Part shown: positions 31,009 to 39,545 of the stretch, one piece after another
How positions within the stretch are numbered: position 1 is the first letter of the stretch
Layout: every line of letters starts with the position of its first letter
Assembly (NCBI GenBank): GCA_903873975.1
Contig: CAIQQN010000245.1
Coordinates: 1 to 43,109 of the forward strand
Length of the DNA stretch: 43,109 nt
Source of the DNA: an uncultured Anaerolineales bacterium
GTDB taxonomy: Bacteria > Chloroflexota > Anaerolineae > Anaerolineales > Villigracilaceae
Reading direction: 5' to 3'
Made by a program: the position numbers and the translations under genes
Notes under the pieces: generated by a model
What the model saw: the letters and a program-made list of their open reading frames with translations, nothing else
Told to the model about the DNA's origin: nothing
Databases searched by the model: none

Positions 31009-32292
31009 ATGAAAATCCTCGATATTGCCCTCAAAGACCTGACCCGCTCCTTCCGCAGCGTATTTGCCGTGCTGTTCATGTTTGTCATCCCCCTGGTAGT
31101 GACAGGCATGTTCTACGTGATGTTCGGCGGGATGAAGGGCGGCAGCACCGGTTTCAGCCTGCCGCAAACCAAGGTGGTGATTGCCAACCTGGATGAAGGC
31201 GGGACCGGTTTCGAGACTGCCATGGCCCAGTTCCCGGCAGACGCCAACATCCAGTCTATGGGCGATATGGTTGTTTATGTGCTGCAAGATGCAAGTTTTT
31301 CCAACCTGATGGAGGTTACGCGGGTGGGCAGTGCCGAAGCGGCACGCAGTGCAGTGGACAGCCAGGAAGCCGGAGTCGCCATCATCATCCCGGCCGATTT
31401 TTCTGCACAATTCTCGAATCTGGAAGGCCAGGCTGCCCTCGAGCTTTACCAGGACCCAACTCTCACCCTCGGCCCGGCCATCGTCAAATCCATCCTGAAC
31501 CAGTTCATGGACGGCCTCTCCGGCACGAAGATCGCCGTGACTGTTGCCACAGCCCAGAGCGGTTCGAGTGACCCGGCTTTTATTGGGCAGGTGGTTCAGG
31601 CCTACCTGTCCGCCTCCTCCGCGTGGCGTGACCCGGCGGCCCTGCTCGAGGTCCACTCCCCCGCGGCAGCCAACACAGAAGAAACCTCGCTGATGGTACG
31701 CATCATCGGTCCCATCCTGGGCGGAATGATGGTTTTCTACGCTTTCTACACTGGCACAGCCACCGCCCAAACCCTCCTGCACGAGGACGAGATGGGCACC
31801 CTGCCGCGCTTGTTCACCACGCCCACACCGCAGGCAACCATCCTGGGCGGTAAACTGCTGGCCGTCCTGTTGACCGTAACCATCCAGGTCATCGTCCTGC
31901 TCGCACTGGGTGCGCTCATCTTCCGGATTAACTGGGGCACACTCGAGTCGGTGGCTCTCTTTTCGGTCGGCACCATCCTGAGCGCATCGGCTTTTGGTGT
32001 GTTCGTCAACTCCCTGCTCAAATCGTCCAAACAGGGCGGTTTCGTTTTCGGCGGGGTGCTGACCTTCAGCGGCATGATCGGGATGATGCCCATCTTCGCC
32101 TTTGCCAGCCCATCAGCAACCCTGAATACCATCTCCCTGATCGTCCCACAGGGATGGGCAGTGCGCGGCCTGTTCCAGTCCATGCAGGGCGCGGCATCCA
32201 GGGATGTGTTGGTGTCCCTGCTCGTCATGTTCGCCTGGGCGGTCATTTTCTTCAGCGTTGGCGTGTGGCGCTTCCAGAAACGGTACGCATAG
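31009..32292 (+). CDS. ABC-2 type exporter permease 1
   Basis: 427 aa. The build is typical of YhhJ/LinearmycinR-like ABC-2 permeases: an N-terminal helix (SVFAVLFMFVIPLVVTGMFYVMFGG), a large extracytoplasmic domain (about residues 45-230) and five C-terminal helices. EMGTLPRLFTTPTPQATILGGKLLAVLL is the conserved cytoplasmic loop that contacts the ATPase. The ATG at 31009 follows the TGA of the ATPase gene by two bases; an overlapping TTG is possible but less likely. It pairs with permease 2 to form a heterodimeric channel. Confidence 0.94.
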   Translation: MKILDIALKDLTRSFRSVFAVLFMFVIPLVVTGMFYVMFGGMKGGSTGFSLPQTKVVIANLDEGGTGFETAMAQFPADANIQSMGDMVVYVLQDASFSNLMEVTRVGSAEAARSAVDSQEAGVAIIIPADFSAQFSNLEGQAALELYQDPTLTLGPAIVKSILNQFMDGLSGTKIAVTVATAQSGSSDPAFIGQVVQAYLSASSAWRDPAALLEVHSPAAANTEETSLMVRIIGPILGGMMVFYAFYTGTATAQTLLHEDEMGTLPRLFTTPTPQATILGGKLLAVLLTVTIQVIVLLALGALIFRINWGTLESVALFSVGTILSASAFGVFVNSLLKSSKQGGFVFGGVLTFSGMIGMMPIFAFASPSATLNTISLIVPQGWAVRGLFQSMQGAASRDVLVSLLVMFAWAVIFFSVGVWRFQKRYA

Positions 32293-32301
32293 GAGGTTGA
32301 T

Positions 32302-33495
32302 ATGAACCGCATTCTTGACATTGCTGCGAAAGACCTTACTCAAATCCTGCGCGACCGCAAAACCTTCATGTTCCTGCTGATCATGCCGGTGGCTTTCACC
32401 CTCCTGTTCGGCTTTGCCTTTGGCGCATTCAGCAAGGGGAAATCCGATCCGCGCCTGCCAGTGGCCCTGATCAACGAGGACGATGGCGCCTTAAGCCTGA
32501 GCCTGGTGGGCCTGCTGGAGAACTCCGAAGTCATTGCTGTGAAGCAAGATGGAAAACAGACCATGGGTACCTACGAAAAATCGCTCTCGAAAAGCGACAT
32601 CGCCGGGATCCTCGTCATCCCCTCCGGCTATTCCGATGCGCTCCGGAGCGGGGGTCTGCCGCACCTTTCTCTGACCGTTGACCTGACCCAGACCGCCGGG
32701 ACGACCGTCCAGAATGAAGTGCTGGCGGCCGTCAGCCGGTTGACAAGCTCCGTCCGCACGGCGAGTATCGTTGCGGAAACCACGTCCGCATTCACACCAG
32801 CCTTTGAACAGTCCTTGGTTGCCTGGGAAAACCCACCCGTCCGGGTTGACACAACCATCGGGTTAGTGAAAACTGAAGCCCCCAGCCAGCAGGTCATGTC
32901 GCTTGCGCACACCTCGCCGGGGATGATGCTCCAGTTTGGCATCGCCGGCCTTCTCACCTGCGCCACGGTCATTGTCAACGAGCGAAAAACGCGTTCGCTC
33001 CAACGCATGTTGACCACCGCCACACGCCGGTCGCATATCCTGCTGGGACACTACCTGGCGATTTTTGCCTTGATCTTTACTCAGTTCCTTATCCTGATCC
33101 TGTTCGGGCAACTCATCCTGAAAGTTGGCTACTTGCGCCTCCCCGGCGCGACCCTGCTGGTAGCGCTCACGTCCAGCATGTGCATCGCTGCCCTGGGTCT
33201 GCTGATCGGCGCACTGGCAAAGAGCGAAGAGCAGGCCATCGCCTTCTCGCTGATCCCGATGTTTCTCTTTGCCGGACTGGGCGGCGCCTGGGTGCCGCTC
33301 GAATATACCGGTTCCACCTTCCAGGCCATCGGTCACGTCACGCCGGTTGCCTGGGCCATGGACGGGTTTGAAAACATCGCTGTGCGTGGAATGGGATTCA
33401 ACTCAATAATCATCCCCGCGGCAGCGCTGACCGGCTACGCCATCTTCTTCTTTGTCCTGGCAGTTTGGAGATTCACGGCAAGCGAAGTAAAATAA
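32302..33495 (+). CDS. ABC-2 type exporter permease 2
   Basis: 397 aa. It has the same plan as permease 1: KDLTQILRDRKTFMFLLIMPVAFTLLFGFAFG at the N-terminus, a large outside domain, and then ERKTRSLQRMLTTATRRSHILLGHYLAIFALIF and further helices. A strong AGGAGG precedes the ATG. Permeases 1 and 2 are only distantly similar to each other, as in heterodimeric exporters. A GC-rich stem-loop follows the stop, closing the operon. Confidence 0.95.
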   Translation: MNRILDIAAKDLTQILRDRKTFMFLLIMPVAFTLLFGFAFGAFSKGKSDPRLPVALINEDDGALSLSLVGLLENSEVIAVKQDGKQTMGTYEKSLSKSDIAGILVIPSGYSDALRSGGLPHLSLTVDLTQTAGTTVQNEVLAAVSRLTSSVRTASIVAETTSAFTPAFEQSLVAWENPPVRVDTTIGLVKTEAPSQQVMSLAHTSPGMMLQFGIAGLLTCATVIVNERKTRSLQRMLTTATRRSHILLGHYLAIFALIFTQFLILILFGQLILKVGYLRLPGATLLVALTSSMCIAALGLLIGALAKSEEQAIAFSLIPMFLFAGLGGAWVPLEYTGSTFQAIGHVTPVAWAMDGFENIAVRGMGFNSIIIPAAALTGYAIFFFVLAVWRFTASEVK

Positions 33496-33504
33496 CCTGA
33501 CACA

Positions 33505-33529
33505 ACGGGCGGGATATTCTCCCGCCCGT
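33505..33529 (+). terminator. Terminator-like stem-loop after the ABC exporter operon
   Basis: ACGGGCGGGA, loop TATTC, TCCCGCCCGT: a 10-bp perfect GC-rich stem ten bases after the stop. Only a weak T-containing stretch follows. No gene is seen from here to 33669. Confidence 0.75.
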
Positions 33530-33656
33530 CATGATTATCCTTGATTATGGCTTAGGTGGATACATCGAAAGACCGGTCAGGCAATATCCAGGATTTCACG
33601 TACATACAGCATTATTCAATGTTTATGCACCAACGCCAATTTCAGATAAAAGGCAG

Positions 33657-33662
33657 TAAAAT
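33657..33662 (+). promoter_or_regulatory. -10 box six bases before the first LysM/M23 gene
   Basis: TAAAAT, then TATCCC and ATG (33669), with no Shine-Dalgarno. This is the same spacing as other candidate leaderless starts in the window. Confidence 0.45.
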
Positions 33663-33668
33663 TATCCC

Positions 33669-35201
33669 ATGCACCGAAAAAGATCATGGATCTTTGGACT
33701 GATCATCATCCTGACCGCCTGTGCCCGTCCTTGGGCACAGACCAGTGTTATCACCCCGGCTTCGGTCTGGGCCTCGGGTCAGGTCCCCACAGCCGCCATG
33801 GTGGCGGTCACTCCAACGAGTTCATACACCCTCCCGACGCCGCGCCCATCTGGCGCGCCTGTTTTGACACCCACACCGGATACCCCGCACTACCAGACCA
33901 GCGCGGCGCACGGAGCGGAGACGTATGTTGTCAAGCGCGGCGATATGCTCAGCGCCATTGCCGAACACTACAGCGTTAGCGTCGAGGCGATCGTGCAGGC
34001 CAACAACCTTCCCAACCCCGACGCGATCGAAGTGGGCCAGACGTTGATCATCCCGGCGGTGACCCCCCAGACTCCCGGTCCGGCCTACAAGCTCATTCCT
34101 GACTCCGAACTGGTATATGGACCTTTGAGCGCTTCGTTCGACATTGCCGCTTTTATCCACAGCAAAGGCGGTTATCTGGCGAGTTACAGCCAGGATGTGA
34201 ACGGCGAAACCCTGGATGGCGCCCAGGTCGTTCAACGCATCGCGCAGGATTACTCGGTCAGTCCGCGCCTGCTGCTGGCGGTGCTGGAATATCGCTCCAG
34301 TTGGGTCACTAACCCCAGCCCCGACCCATCCCTGGGGGATAACCCCTTTGGTTACATCGATGACTGGTACGTGGGCCTATACCGCCAACTGGCCTGGGCT
34401 TCCATCCAGCTCAATAGCGGCTTTTACCGCTGGCGCGCAAACAGTGTGACCGGTTGGGTGCTGGAGGATAACTCCGTCGTCCCGGTCGACCCGACGATCA
34501 ACGCCGGGACAGCTGGTGTGCAAAATTTCTTCGCCCAACTGGATGATTATTCCACCTGGCTGCAGGATGTCTCTGCCGGCGGTTTCTTCGACACATATTT
34601 CCTGCTCTTCGGCTATCCCTTTGACACAGCCATCGAGCCGCTTGTCCCGTCCAACCTGATCCAGCCATTGCTGCACCTGCCTTTCGCGACAGGAGAAATC
34701 TGGTATTTCACCGGCGGACCGCATTCCTCCTGGGATGCCGGTTCTCCCTACGGGGCTCTGGATTTTGGCCCACCGGATGCCTCGGAATGCAATCCCAGCA
34801 GCTCATGGGTGACTGCTGTGGCAGACGGTCTCGTCAGCCGCACCGGCGTGGGGACCGTGATCCAGGACCTGGACGGGGATTCGAACGAAGGTTCCGGCTG
34901 GGTGATTCTGTACTTTCACATTGAGAGCCGAGACCAGGTCCAGGCAGGGACGTATCTGCACGCTGGTGACCGGATCGGCCATGCCTCCTGTCAGGGCGGT
35001 ATCGCCACCGGGGCTCATGTCCACCTGGCACGCAAGTTCAACGGGGTGTGGCTGCCAGCCATTGGACCGGGTGCGCCCTTCGTCCTGGATGGCTGGATGC
35101 CTGCTGGGACCGGCGAGGAATATGTCGGCAGCCTGACCCGCAGCGGGAAGACCGTGGAAAATTACGATGGAATAGGCGAAACCAACCAGATCCAAAGATA
35201 A
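33669..35201 (+). CDS. LysM/M23 metallopeptidase lipoprotein 1
   Basis: 510 aa. A lipoprotein signal ends in LTAC. After a Pro/Thr/Ser-rich linker comes a LysM domain (YVVKRGDMLSAIAEHYSVS...LIIPAV, about residues 86-130). A roughly 190-residue middle domain begins at LIPDSELVYGP and contains DYSVSPRLLLAVLEYRSSW, which looks like a lysozyme/transglycosylase-type helix with a Glu. The C-terminal domain is an M23 peptidase of LasA-like layout: GGPHSSW...ALDFGPP gives the His and Asp zinc ligands, LYFHIES a catalytic His, and GAHVHLARK the HxH motif. It probably cuts or remodels peptidoglycan or a surface glycopeptide outside the cell. It is the first of three tandem paralogues. Confidence 0.92.
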   Translation: MHRKRSWIFGLIIILTACARPWAQTSVITPASVWASGQVPTAAMVAVTPTSSYTLPTPRPSGAPVLTPTPDTPHYQTSAAHGAETYVVKRGDMLSAIAEHYSVSVEAIVQANNLPNPDAIEVGQTLIIPAVTPQTPGPAYKLIPDSELVYGPLSASFDIAAFIHSKGGYLASYSQDVNGETLDGAQVVQRIAQDYSVSPRLLLAVLEYRSSWVTNPSPDPSLGDNPFGYIDDWYVGLYRQLAWASIQLNSGFYRWRANSVTGWVLEDNSVVPVDPTINAGTAGVQNFFAQLDDYSTWLQDVSAGGFFDTYFLLFGYPFDTAIEPLVPSNLIQPLLHLPFATGEIWYFTGGPHSSWDAGSPYGALDFGPPDASECNPSSSWVTAVADGLVSRTGVGTVIQDLDGDSNEGSGWVILYFHIESRDQVQAGTYLHAGDRIGHASCQGGIATGAHVHLARKFNGVWLPAIGPGAPFVLDGWMPAGTGEEYVGSLTRSGKTVENYDGIGETNQIQR

Positions 35202-35241
35202 ATCTTCATCGCTCTCTAATCTCTGCTCTAAACTGCTGGGG

Positions 35242-35247
35242 TATAAT
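35242..35247 (+). promoter_or_regulatory. -10 box inside a small palindrome, seven bases before LysM/M23 gene 2
   Basis: TATAAT within GGGGT-ATAAT-ACCCC, then the ATG at 35255. There is no ribosome site in between. This suggests an independent leaderless promoter for the second paralogue. Confidence 0.45.
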
Positions 35248-35254
35248 ACCCCCG

Positions 35255-36823
35255 ATGAATTCCGCCATGCGCAAAGTCGCCATTTTACTTATCCTTACTG
35301 GTATGCTCCTCTCTGCTTGTGGCACCAACCTGTGGGGGACTATTTACTTGGACGTGACGCCCTCGCCCACTTCCACCTGGACAGTTCTCGCAGACCCGAA
35401 GCCCACTTCAACGAATGTGCCTCTCACGCCATCCGCAACTCCAACCGCCACCGCCCTTCCTTCCCCGACGCTAACACCCACCGCGACGGTTACTCCCGGC
35501 ACACCGCACCTTTCGATTGTATATTCCTCCCAGTCGGGTGATAGCCTGAAGGCGGTTGCCCTGCATTTTGGTGTGGCGGTCTCGGAGATTACCTCGTCGG
35601 TCAACCTGCCGGCCACCGGCCTGCTGAATCCGGATACGCCCCTCGCCATTCCCAATCTCCTTTCGCAGACCCCGACCACACCCTCCCAACAAATCATCCC
35701 GGATTGCGAACTGGTTTATTCGCCATGCGTCCAGAGTTTTGATATTGAAGGCACCCTCAGTTCAGCGGGGGGAAAATTGAGCACCTATCGCGAACCCATG
35801 GGCAGTGGAATAATCAACGGAGCGGAAGGTGTCCGGCGGATTGCGTATGGTAGCTCTGTCAGCCCGCGCATATTGCTGGCACTCATCCAGTATTACACCG
35901 GCTGGGTACAGGGTTCGCCCTACCCCGGCGTGGATGAGACCTATCCGCTTGGCTATCATGACCCTCTGTATCCAGGCCTGTATCAGCAACTGCGGTTGCT
36001 CGTCCGGGAACTGCTGGCCGGGTATTACGGCTGGCGCGATGGGCAATTGACCGGGTTGACCTTCCCGGACGGAACCACCCTGCGGCTCGCTCCGGACCTG
36101 AACGCTGGTACGGTTGCCTTACAATATCTGTTTTCCAGGCATCTCAACTATGCGGATTGGCTGCAAGCCATCGATCCGGATAGCGGTTTCCCGGCTTTTT
36201 TTGCAAACATGTTTGGTGACCCCTGGGAACGCGCCCGGGAGACCGGGCCGCTCTTTCCTCCTGACCTGACCCAGCCAACTTTCACCCTTCCGTTTGAAGT
36301 GGGTGTTCCGTGGACACTTACCGGCGGCCCGCACCCTGCTTGGGAGCAGGAAAGCGCCCTGGCTGCCCTGGATTTTGCCCCGCCTATGGATGCTCCGGGC
36401 TGCGGCGAGTCCAAGGCTTGGGTGGTGGCCGTTGCCTCCGGGTGGATCGTGCGCTCTGAAACCGCTTACGTTGTCCTTGACCTGGACCCCGACGGTTTCG
36501 AGCAGACCGGTTGGGTGGTACTCTATATGCACATTGCGACCAAGGACCGCATCAAAGCCGGCTCTTGGGTGACTGCCGGCGACCATATCGGCCATCCCTC
36601 CTGCGAAGGCGGGATAGCTACTGGCACGCACGTCCATATTGCCCGCAAATACAATGGCGAGTGGGTGTCGGCTGGCGATCCGCTGCCGTTCGTCTTGAGC
36701 GGCTGGACAGCCCATGCTGGGAGTGCTCCAACCAAAGGCACGCTCACCAAAGGCGATAAGGTGGTCACTGCCAGCCAGTTTAGCGAGCACGAGTCGCAAA
36801 TCATCCGCCAGCCGGGTGAATAA
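35255..36823 (+). CDS. LysM/M23 metallopeptidase lipoprotein 2
   Basis: 522 aa from ATG 35255 (a second ATG at 35267 is also possible). The lipobox is LLSAC. A long Pro/Thr/Ser linker (TPSATPTATALPSPTLTPTATVTP) leads to a degenerate LysM (VYSSQSGDSLKAVALHFGVAVSEI). The middle domain then starts at IIPDCELVYSP. At the position where paralogues 1 and 3 read LAVLEY and LAILEY this one has LALIQY, so the candidate catalytic Glu is Gln. The M23 zinc residues are kept: GGPHPAW...ALDFAPP, LYMHIAT and GTHVHIARK. It should therefore retain peptidase activity while the middle domain may only bind. A reading from further upstream would overlap gene 1 and is rejected. Confidence 0.9.
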   Translation: MNSAMRKVAILLILTGMLLSACGTNLWGTIYLDVTPSPTSTWTVLADPKPTSTNVPLTPSATPTATALPSPTLTPTATVTPGTPHLSIVYSSQSGDSLKAVALHFGVAVSEITSSVNLPATGLLNPDTPLAIPNLLSQTPTTPSQQIIPDCELVYSPCVQSFDIEGTLSSAGGKLSTYREPMGSGIINGAEGVRRIAYGSSVSPRILLALIQYYTGWVQGSPYPGVDETYPLGYHDPLYPGLYQQLRLLVRELLAGYYGWRDGQLTGLTFPDGTTLRLAPDLNAGTVALQYLFSRHLNYADWLQAIDPDSGFPAFFANMFGDPWERARETGPLFPPDLTQPTFTLPFEVGVPWTLTGGPHPAWEQESALAALDFAPPMDAPGCGESKAWVVAVASGWIVRSETAYVVLDLDPDGFEQTGWVVLYMHIATKDRIKAGSWVTAGDHIGHPSCEGGIATGTHVHIARKYNGEWVSAGDPLPFVLSGWTAHAGSAPTKGTLTKGDKVVTASQFSEHESQIIRQPGE

Positions 36824-38303
36824 CCTTTTTTCCGTGTCAGGCTATAAAAAGATCTTCCTGCTCATCCTTTCCCTCTCGCTGGCGGCCTGCCTGCCGCACA
36901 GCGCAGACTTGACGTCTGCCCCGGTAACAGCCAGCCAGACTCTGGGTCCAACCTCAACGCTGCTGCCGTTGCGCCCGGAGTACAATCCCGGCGAACTGGT
37001 GGACTATGTAGTCCAGAGTGGTGATACGCTCCCGGCCCTGGCAGCTCGTTTTAATACCACCATCCAGGAAATCCGCGACGCAAACCCGGATATCGACATC
37101 CCTGCTGATGCCACCACCATGCCTCCCGGCATGCCGATGAAAATCCCGATTTATTACCTGCCGTTTTGGGGGACGACTTTCCAAATTCTGCCCGACAGCC
37201 AGTTTGTCAATGGCCCGGCGGCCATTGGTTTCGATGCCGGGGTTTTTGTTGCCAGTCATCCCGGCTGGTTGAAGGATTTCCGCGCTTATGCCGGGGGTGC
37301 TGACCATTCCGGGGCTGAGATCGTGGATATCGTGGCAACCAATTACAGCATCAGCCCGCGCGTGCTGTTGGCCATCCTGGAATACCAGACCGGGGCGCTC
37401 TCCCAGCCGGTACCGCCCAGTGGGAATTATCCACTCGGCAATGTGGATTACACAGCCGCCGGTCTATATATGCAACTCATCTGGGCAGCCGACCTGCTCA
37501 ACAATGGTTACTATGGCTGGCGTACCGGAAGCCTGACCGAGTTCGAGCACTCGAATGGGGATATCGAACGTCCCGATCCCTGGCAAACGGCGGCGACAGT
37601 AGCTTTCCAGGTTTATTATTCCGTCATTTATTCCCCGGATGACTATGCCCTCGCCATCGGACCCGGCGGGTTGGCGCGCACATATAATAATCTTTTCGAT
37701 GATCCTTGGGAGTATGATCGAAACAACCCTCCACTTATACCGGCCAGCCTCCAGCAGCCGGGGTTGACCTTCCCCTTCCCGGCAGGCGATACTTGGAGCC
37801 TGACCGGCGGTCCGCATAATGGCTGGGGTAACTCCCTTCTCTTGCCTTGGGCCGCACTTGACTTTGGTCCGCCGGATGTCACTGGCTGTACCCTGACAAC
37901 TGAAGTGGCAACGGCTGCGGCGAATGGGGTGGTGGTCCGCTCGGATACGGGCGTGGTGATACTCGACTTGAACGGTGACAGCGACGAACGCACCGGTTGG
38001 GATGTTCTCTACCTGCACGTTGCGACAACCGGGCGGGTCCCGGTCGGACGGACATTAAAGGTGGGTGACCCGGTTGGTTATCCCTCCTGCGAGGGTGGGG
38101 AGGCTACCGGTACGCACCTCCACCTTGCACGCAAGTACAACGGTGAATGGATCCCCGTGGACAGCGCCATCTCCTTCAACTTGGATGGTTGGATTGCCCA
38201 TATTGGCAAGGCTGCTTATCATGGTACGCTGACGCGCGGCAACCAGACAGTCATCGCCTGCAGTTGTTCCGATGCGGCTAGCCAGGTCAAGGCCGGAAAG
38301 TAA
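36816..38303 (+). CDS. LysM/M23 metallopeptidase lipoprotein 3
   Basis: 495 aa from GTG 36816, which overlaps the stop of gene 2 by eight bases (GTGAATAA); GTG 36834 is an alternative. Neither has a good ribosome site, so coupling to gene 2 is likely. The lipobox is LSLAAC. The LysM domain (VDYVVQSGDTLPALAARFNTTIQEI) is clear. The middle domain has NYSISPRVLLAILEYQTGA, with the Glu restored. The M23 domain has GGPHNGW...ALDFGPP, LYLHVAT and GTHLHLARK. An ATG reading from 36714 would lie inside gene 2 and is rejected. The three proteins are similar across the full length, indicating two rounds of duplication. Confidence 0.88.
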   Translation: MNNLFSVSGYKKIFLLILSLSLAACLPHSADLTSAPVTASQTLGPTSTLLPLRPEYNPGELVDYVVQSGDTLPALAARFNTTIQEIRDANPDIDIPADATTMPPGMPMKIPIYYLPFWGTTFQILPDSQFVNGPAAIGFDAGVFVASHPGWLKDFRAYAGGADHSGAEIVDIVATNYSISPRVLLAILEYQTGALSQPVPPSGNYPLGNVDYTAAGLYMQLIWAADLLNNGYYGWRTGSLTEFEHSNGDIERPDPWQTAATVAFQVYYSVIYSPDDYALAIGPGGLARTYNNLFDDPWEYDRNNPPLIPASLQQPGLTFPFPAGDTWSLTGGPHNGWGNSLLLPWAALDFGPPDVTGCTLTTEVATAAANGVVVRSDTGVVILDLNGDSDERTGWDVLYLHVATTGRVPVGRTLKVGDPVGYPSCEGGEATGTHLHLARKYNGEWIPVDSAISFNLDGWIAHIGKAAYHGTLTRGNQTVIACSCSDAASQVKAGK

Positions 38304-38367
38304 CACGGTTTTCACAAACTTGGGGTTTGGGGAGTTGGCGGACGGTAAAACCGTTCGCCAACTCCCC
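38304..38367 (+). repeat. 37-bp repeat copy 2 merging into an 18-bp hairpin
   Basis: 38304-38340 matches 13999-14035 at 33 of 37 bases and begins right after the stop of gene 3. Its 3' part is the left arm of a hairpin: GGGGAGTTGGCG, a G-T pair, ACGGT, loop AAA, and the full complement ending at 38367. The stem is strong enough to end transcription of the LysM/M23 genes, though no T run follows. Confidence 0.7.
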
Positions 38368-38432
38368 AAGATCTTCTTCTAGGCAAGCGGCTTTCGCGAA
38401 GCATACCTGTGAGGCAAACCGTTACGAGTCGA

Positions 38433-38532
38433 GGCAGCCTCAAGCTGCCATACGCGAAGCGACCCTGTGGGTCGACCGGTTCGGCGAGATGACTCGCCGA
38501 ACACATCAGTTTCGGCGCCGCGATGCGCCGAA
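38433..38532. repeat. Array of four consecutive hairpins, dispersed repeat copy 2
   Basis: Hairpins: GGCAGC/GCTGCC (38433-38449), CGACCC/GGGTCG (38460-38474), GTTCGGCGAG/CTCGCCGAAC (38479-38502) and TTCGGCGC/GCGCCGAA (38511-38532). The first and last resemble the two hairpins at 24349-24403. Outer GCCTCAAG (from 38437) and CTTGAGGC (from 38541) are also complementary, so the array could fold into one multibranched structure. No open frame fits here. The whole stretch 38304-38700 appears non-coding. Confidence 0.65.
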
Positions 38533-38605
38533 GCCTCTGCCTTGAGGCGGGTGTTAATGGGTGGGGATTCCCAGGCTTTACGACTTTGTGAAAGCCCTGC
38601 AGGAA

Positions 38606-38653
38606 ATAATAAATTGCACCCGGGTTTGGATTTTCCGGGTGCCTGGTTATTAT
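38606..38653. terminator. Two-part stem-loop in the non-coding patch
   Basis: Outer arms ATAATAA/TTATTAT and inner arms GCACCCGG/CCGGGTGC with an 11-base loop. It may serve as a terminator for either converging side. Confidence 0.45.
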
Positions 38654-38675
38654 AGGTTGCGCAGGGATTGAAATC

Positions 38676-38697
38676 GGGCGGACTTGCCAGTCCGCCC
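38676..38697. terminator. Bidirectional terminator next to the nitroreductase gene
   Basis: GGGCGGACT, loop TGCC, AGTCCGCCC, then TGGTTTTGTTCTT on the plus strand. It is 12 bases past the 3' end of the minus-strand nitroreductase gene. Confidence 0.75.
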
Positions 38698-38708
38698 TGG
38701 TTTTGTTC

Positions 38709-39224
38709 TTATGCCTCGTGGACCAGGTCACTTATCTCACGCCGTGGGCGCACCGACGGCACTCTCCCGGCATACCCGATCGGGAGCATGGCAACTGGTC
38801 TCAGGTCGGGGGAGACATTAACGATTTCACTCACCGCCGCTTCATCAAACGCCCCCACCCAGACGGTATCCAGTCCCTGTGCCTTGGCTGCCAATTGGGA
38901 ATAGCTGCATGCAATCGTGGCATCCTGGATGGAGTACAGGGTTGTCCCGCGTTCCCCGTATTTCACCGCCGAGCGGGGCGGGTTGGCGCAGAAGACCAGC
39001 ACCACCGGCGCTTCGGCCAGGAATTCCTGATCCCAGGCAGCCTTGACCAGCGCCTGACGCTGCTCCAACTTTCGGACAACGTAAATCTCGTAGCCTTGCA
39101 GGTTACCCGCCGAGGGGGCTCTATTGGCTGTCTCGAGGATTTTATGTAATTTCTCCTCTTCGACCGGTGTCTCGGCATATTTGCGCATCGAGCGGCGGTC
39201 TTCAACAATTTTAAAAAAGTCCAT
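38709..39224 (-). CDS. Nitroreductase-family flavoprotein
   Basis: 171 aa from ATG 39224 (AGGAG upstream). The FMN-binding Arg/Ser stretch is EDRRSMRKYAETPV, and the next family blocks are ILETANRAPSAGNLQGYEIYVV and ATIACSYSQLAAKAQGLDTVWVGAFDE. VAMLPIGYAG near the C-terminus completes the pattern. Such enzymes reduce nitro groups, quinones or flavins with NAD(P)H; the natural substrate is not readable. The length is on the short side but normal for this family. It is a single gene bounded by a terminator and an apparently gene-free stretch. Confidence 0.93.
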   Translation of the reverse strand: MDFFKIVEDRRSMRKYAETPVEEEKLHKILETANRAPSAGNLQGYEIYVVRKLEQRQALVKAAWDQEFLAEAPVVLVFCANPPRSAVKYGERGTTLYSIQDATIACSYSQLAAKAQGLDTVWVGAFDEAAVSEIVNVSPDLRPVAMLPIGYAGRVPSVRPRREISDLVHEA

Positions 39225-39397
39225 AATGTCTCCTGGATGGTAAGAGGATTGGCACGGCCCGCGCATGGTGCCCGGTCGGTTGATTCTACTCGGTATTTTC
39301 CGGATGAGAAGAAATTCATCCCTGTCCGTGCACGATGAGCACCGAACAGCCCGAACTTGTTTACTTTACCATAAAGCAGACCTCATTTCTAGCCCCT

Positions 39398-39424
39398 TTG
39401 ACGGATGTGGGTTTATGCTATAAA
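39398..39424 (+). promoter_or_regulatory. Possible promoter of the SDR gene
   Basis: TTGACG, 15 bases, TATAAA. The spacing is shorter than the usual 16-18 bases. The start codon is about 120 bases further on. Otherwise 39225-39545 holds no gene, repeat or RNA that I can recognise. Confidence 0.35.
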
Positions 39425-39545
39425 CTACGTTCATTCAAATACAATGTACTGCATAATATGCTAAACCTAAATCTTTATTTTCACCCGTGTTTTCACAACT
39501 CAAAGTTTAGATATTTATGCAATTAGCAGTATTAATGAGGTTTTC

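Noticed and set aside
30748-31782. 344-codon frame opposite the ABC exporter genes
   Set aside because: It spans the junction of two real genes on the other strand and shows no motif.
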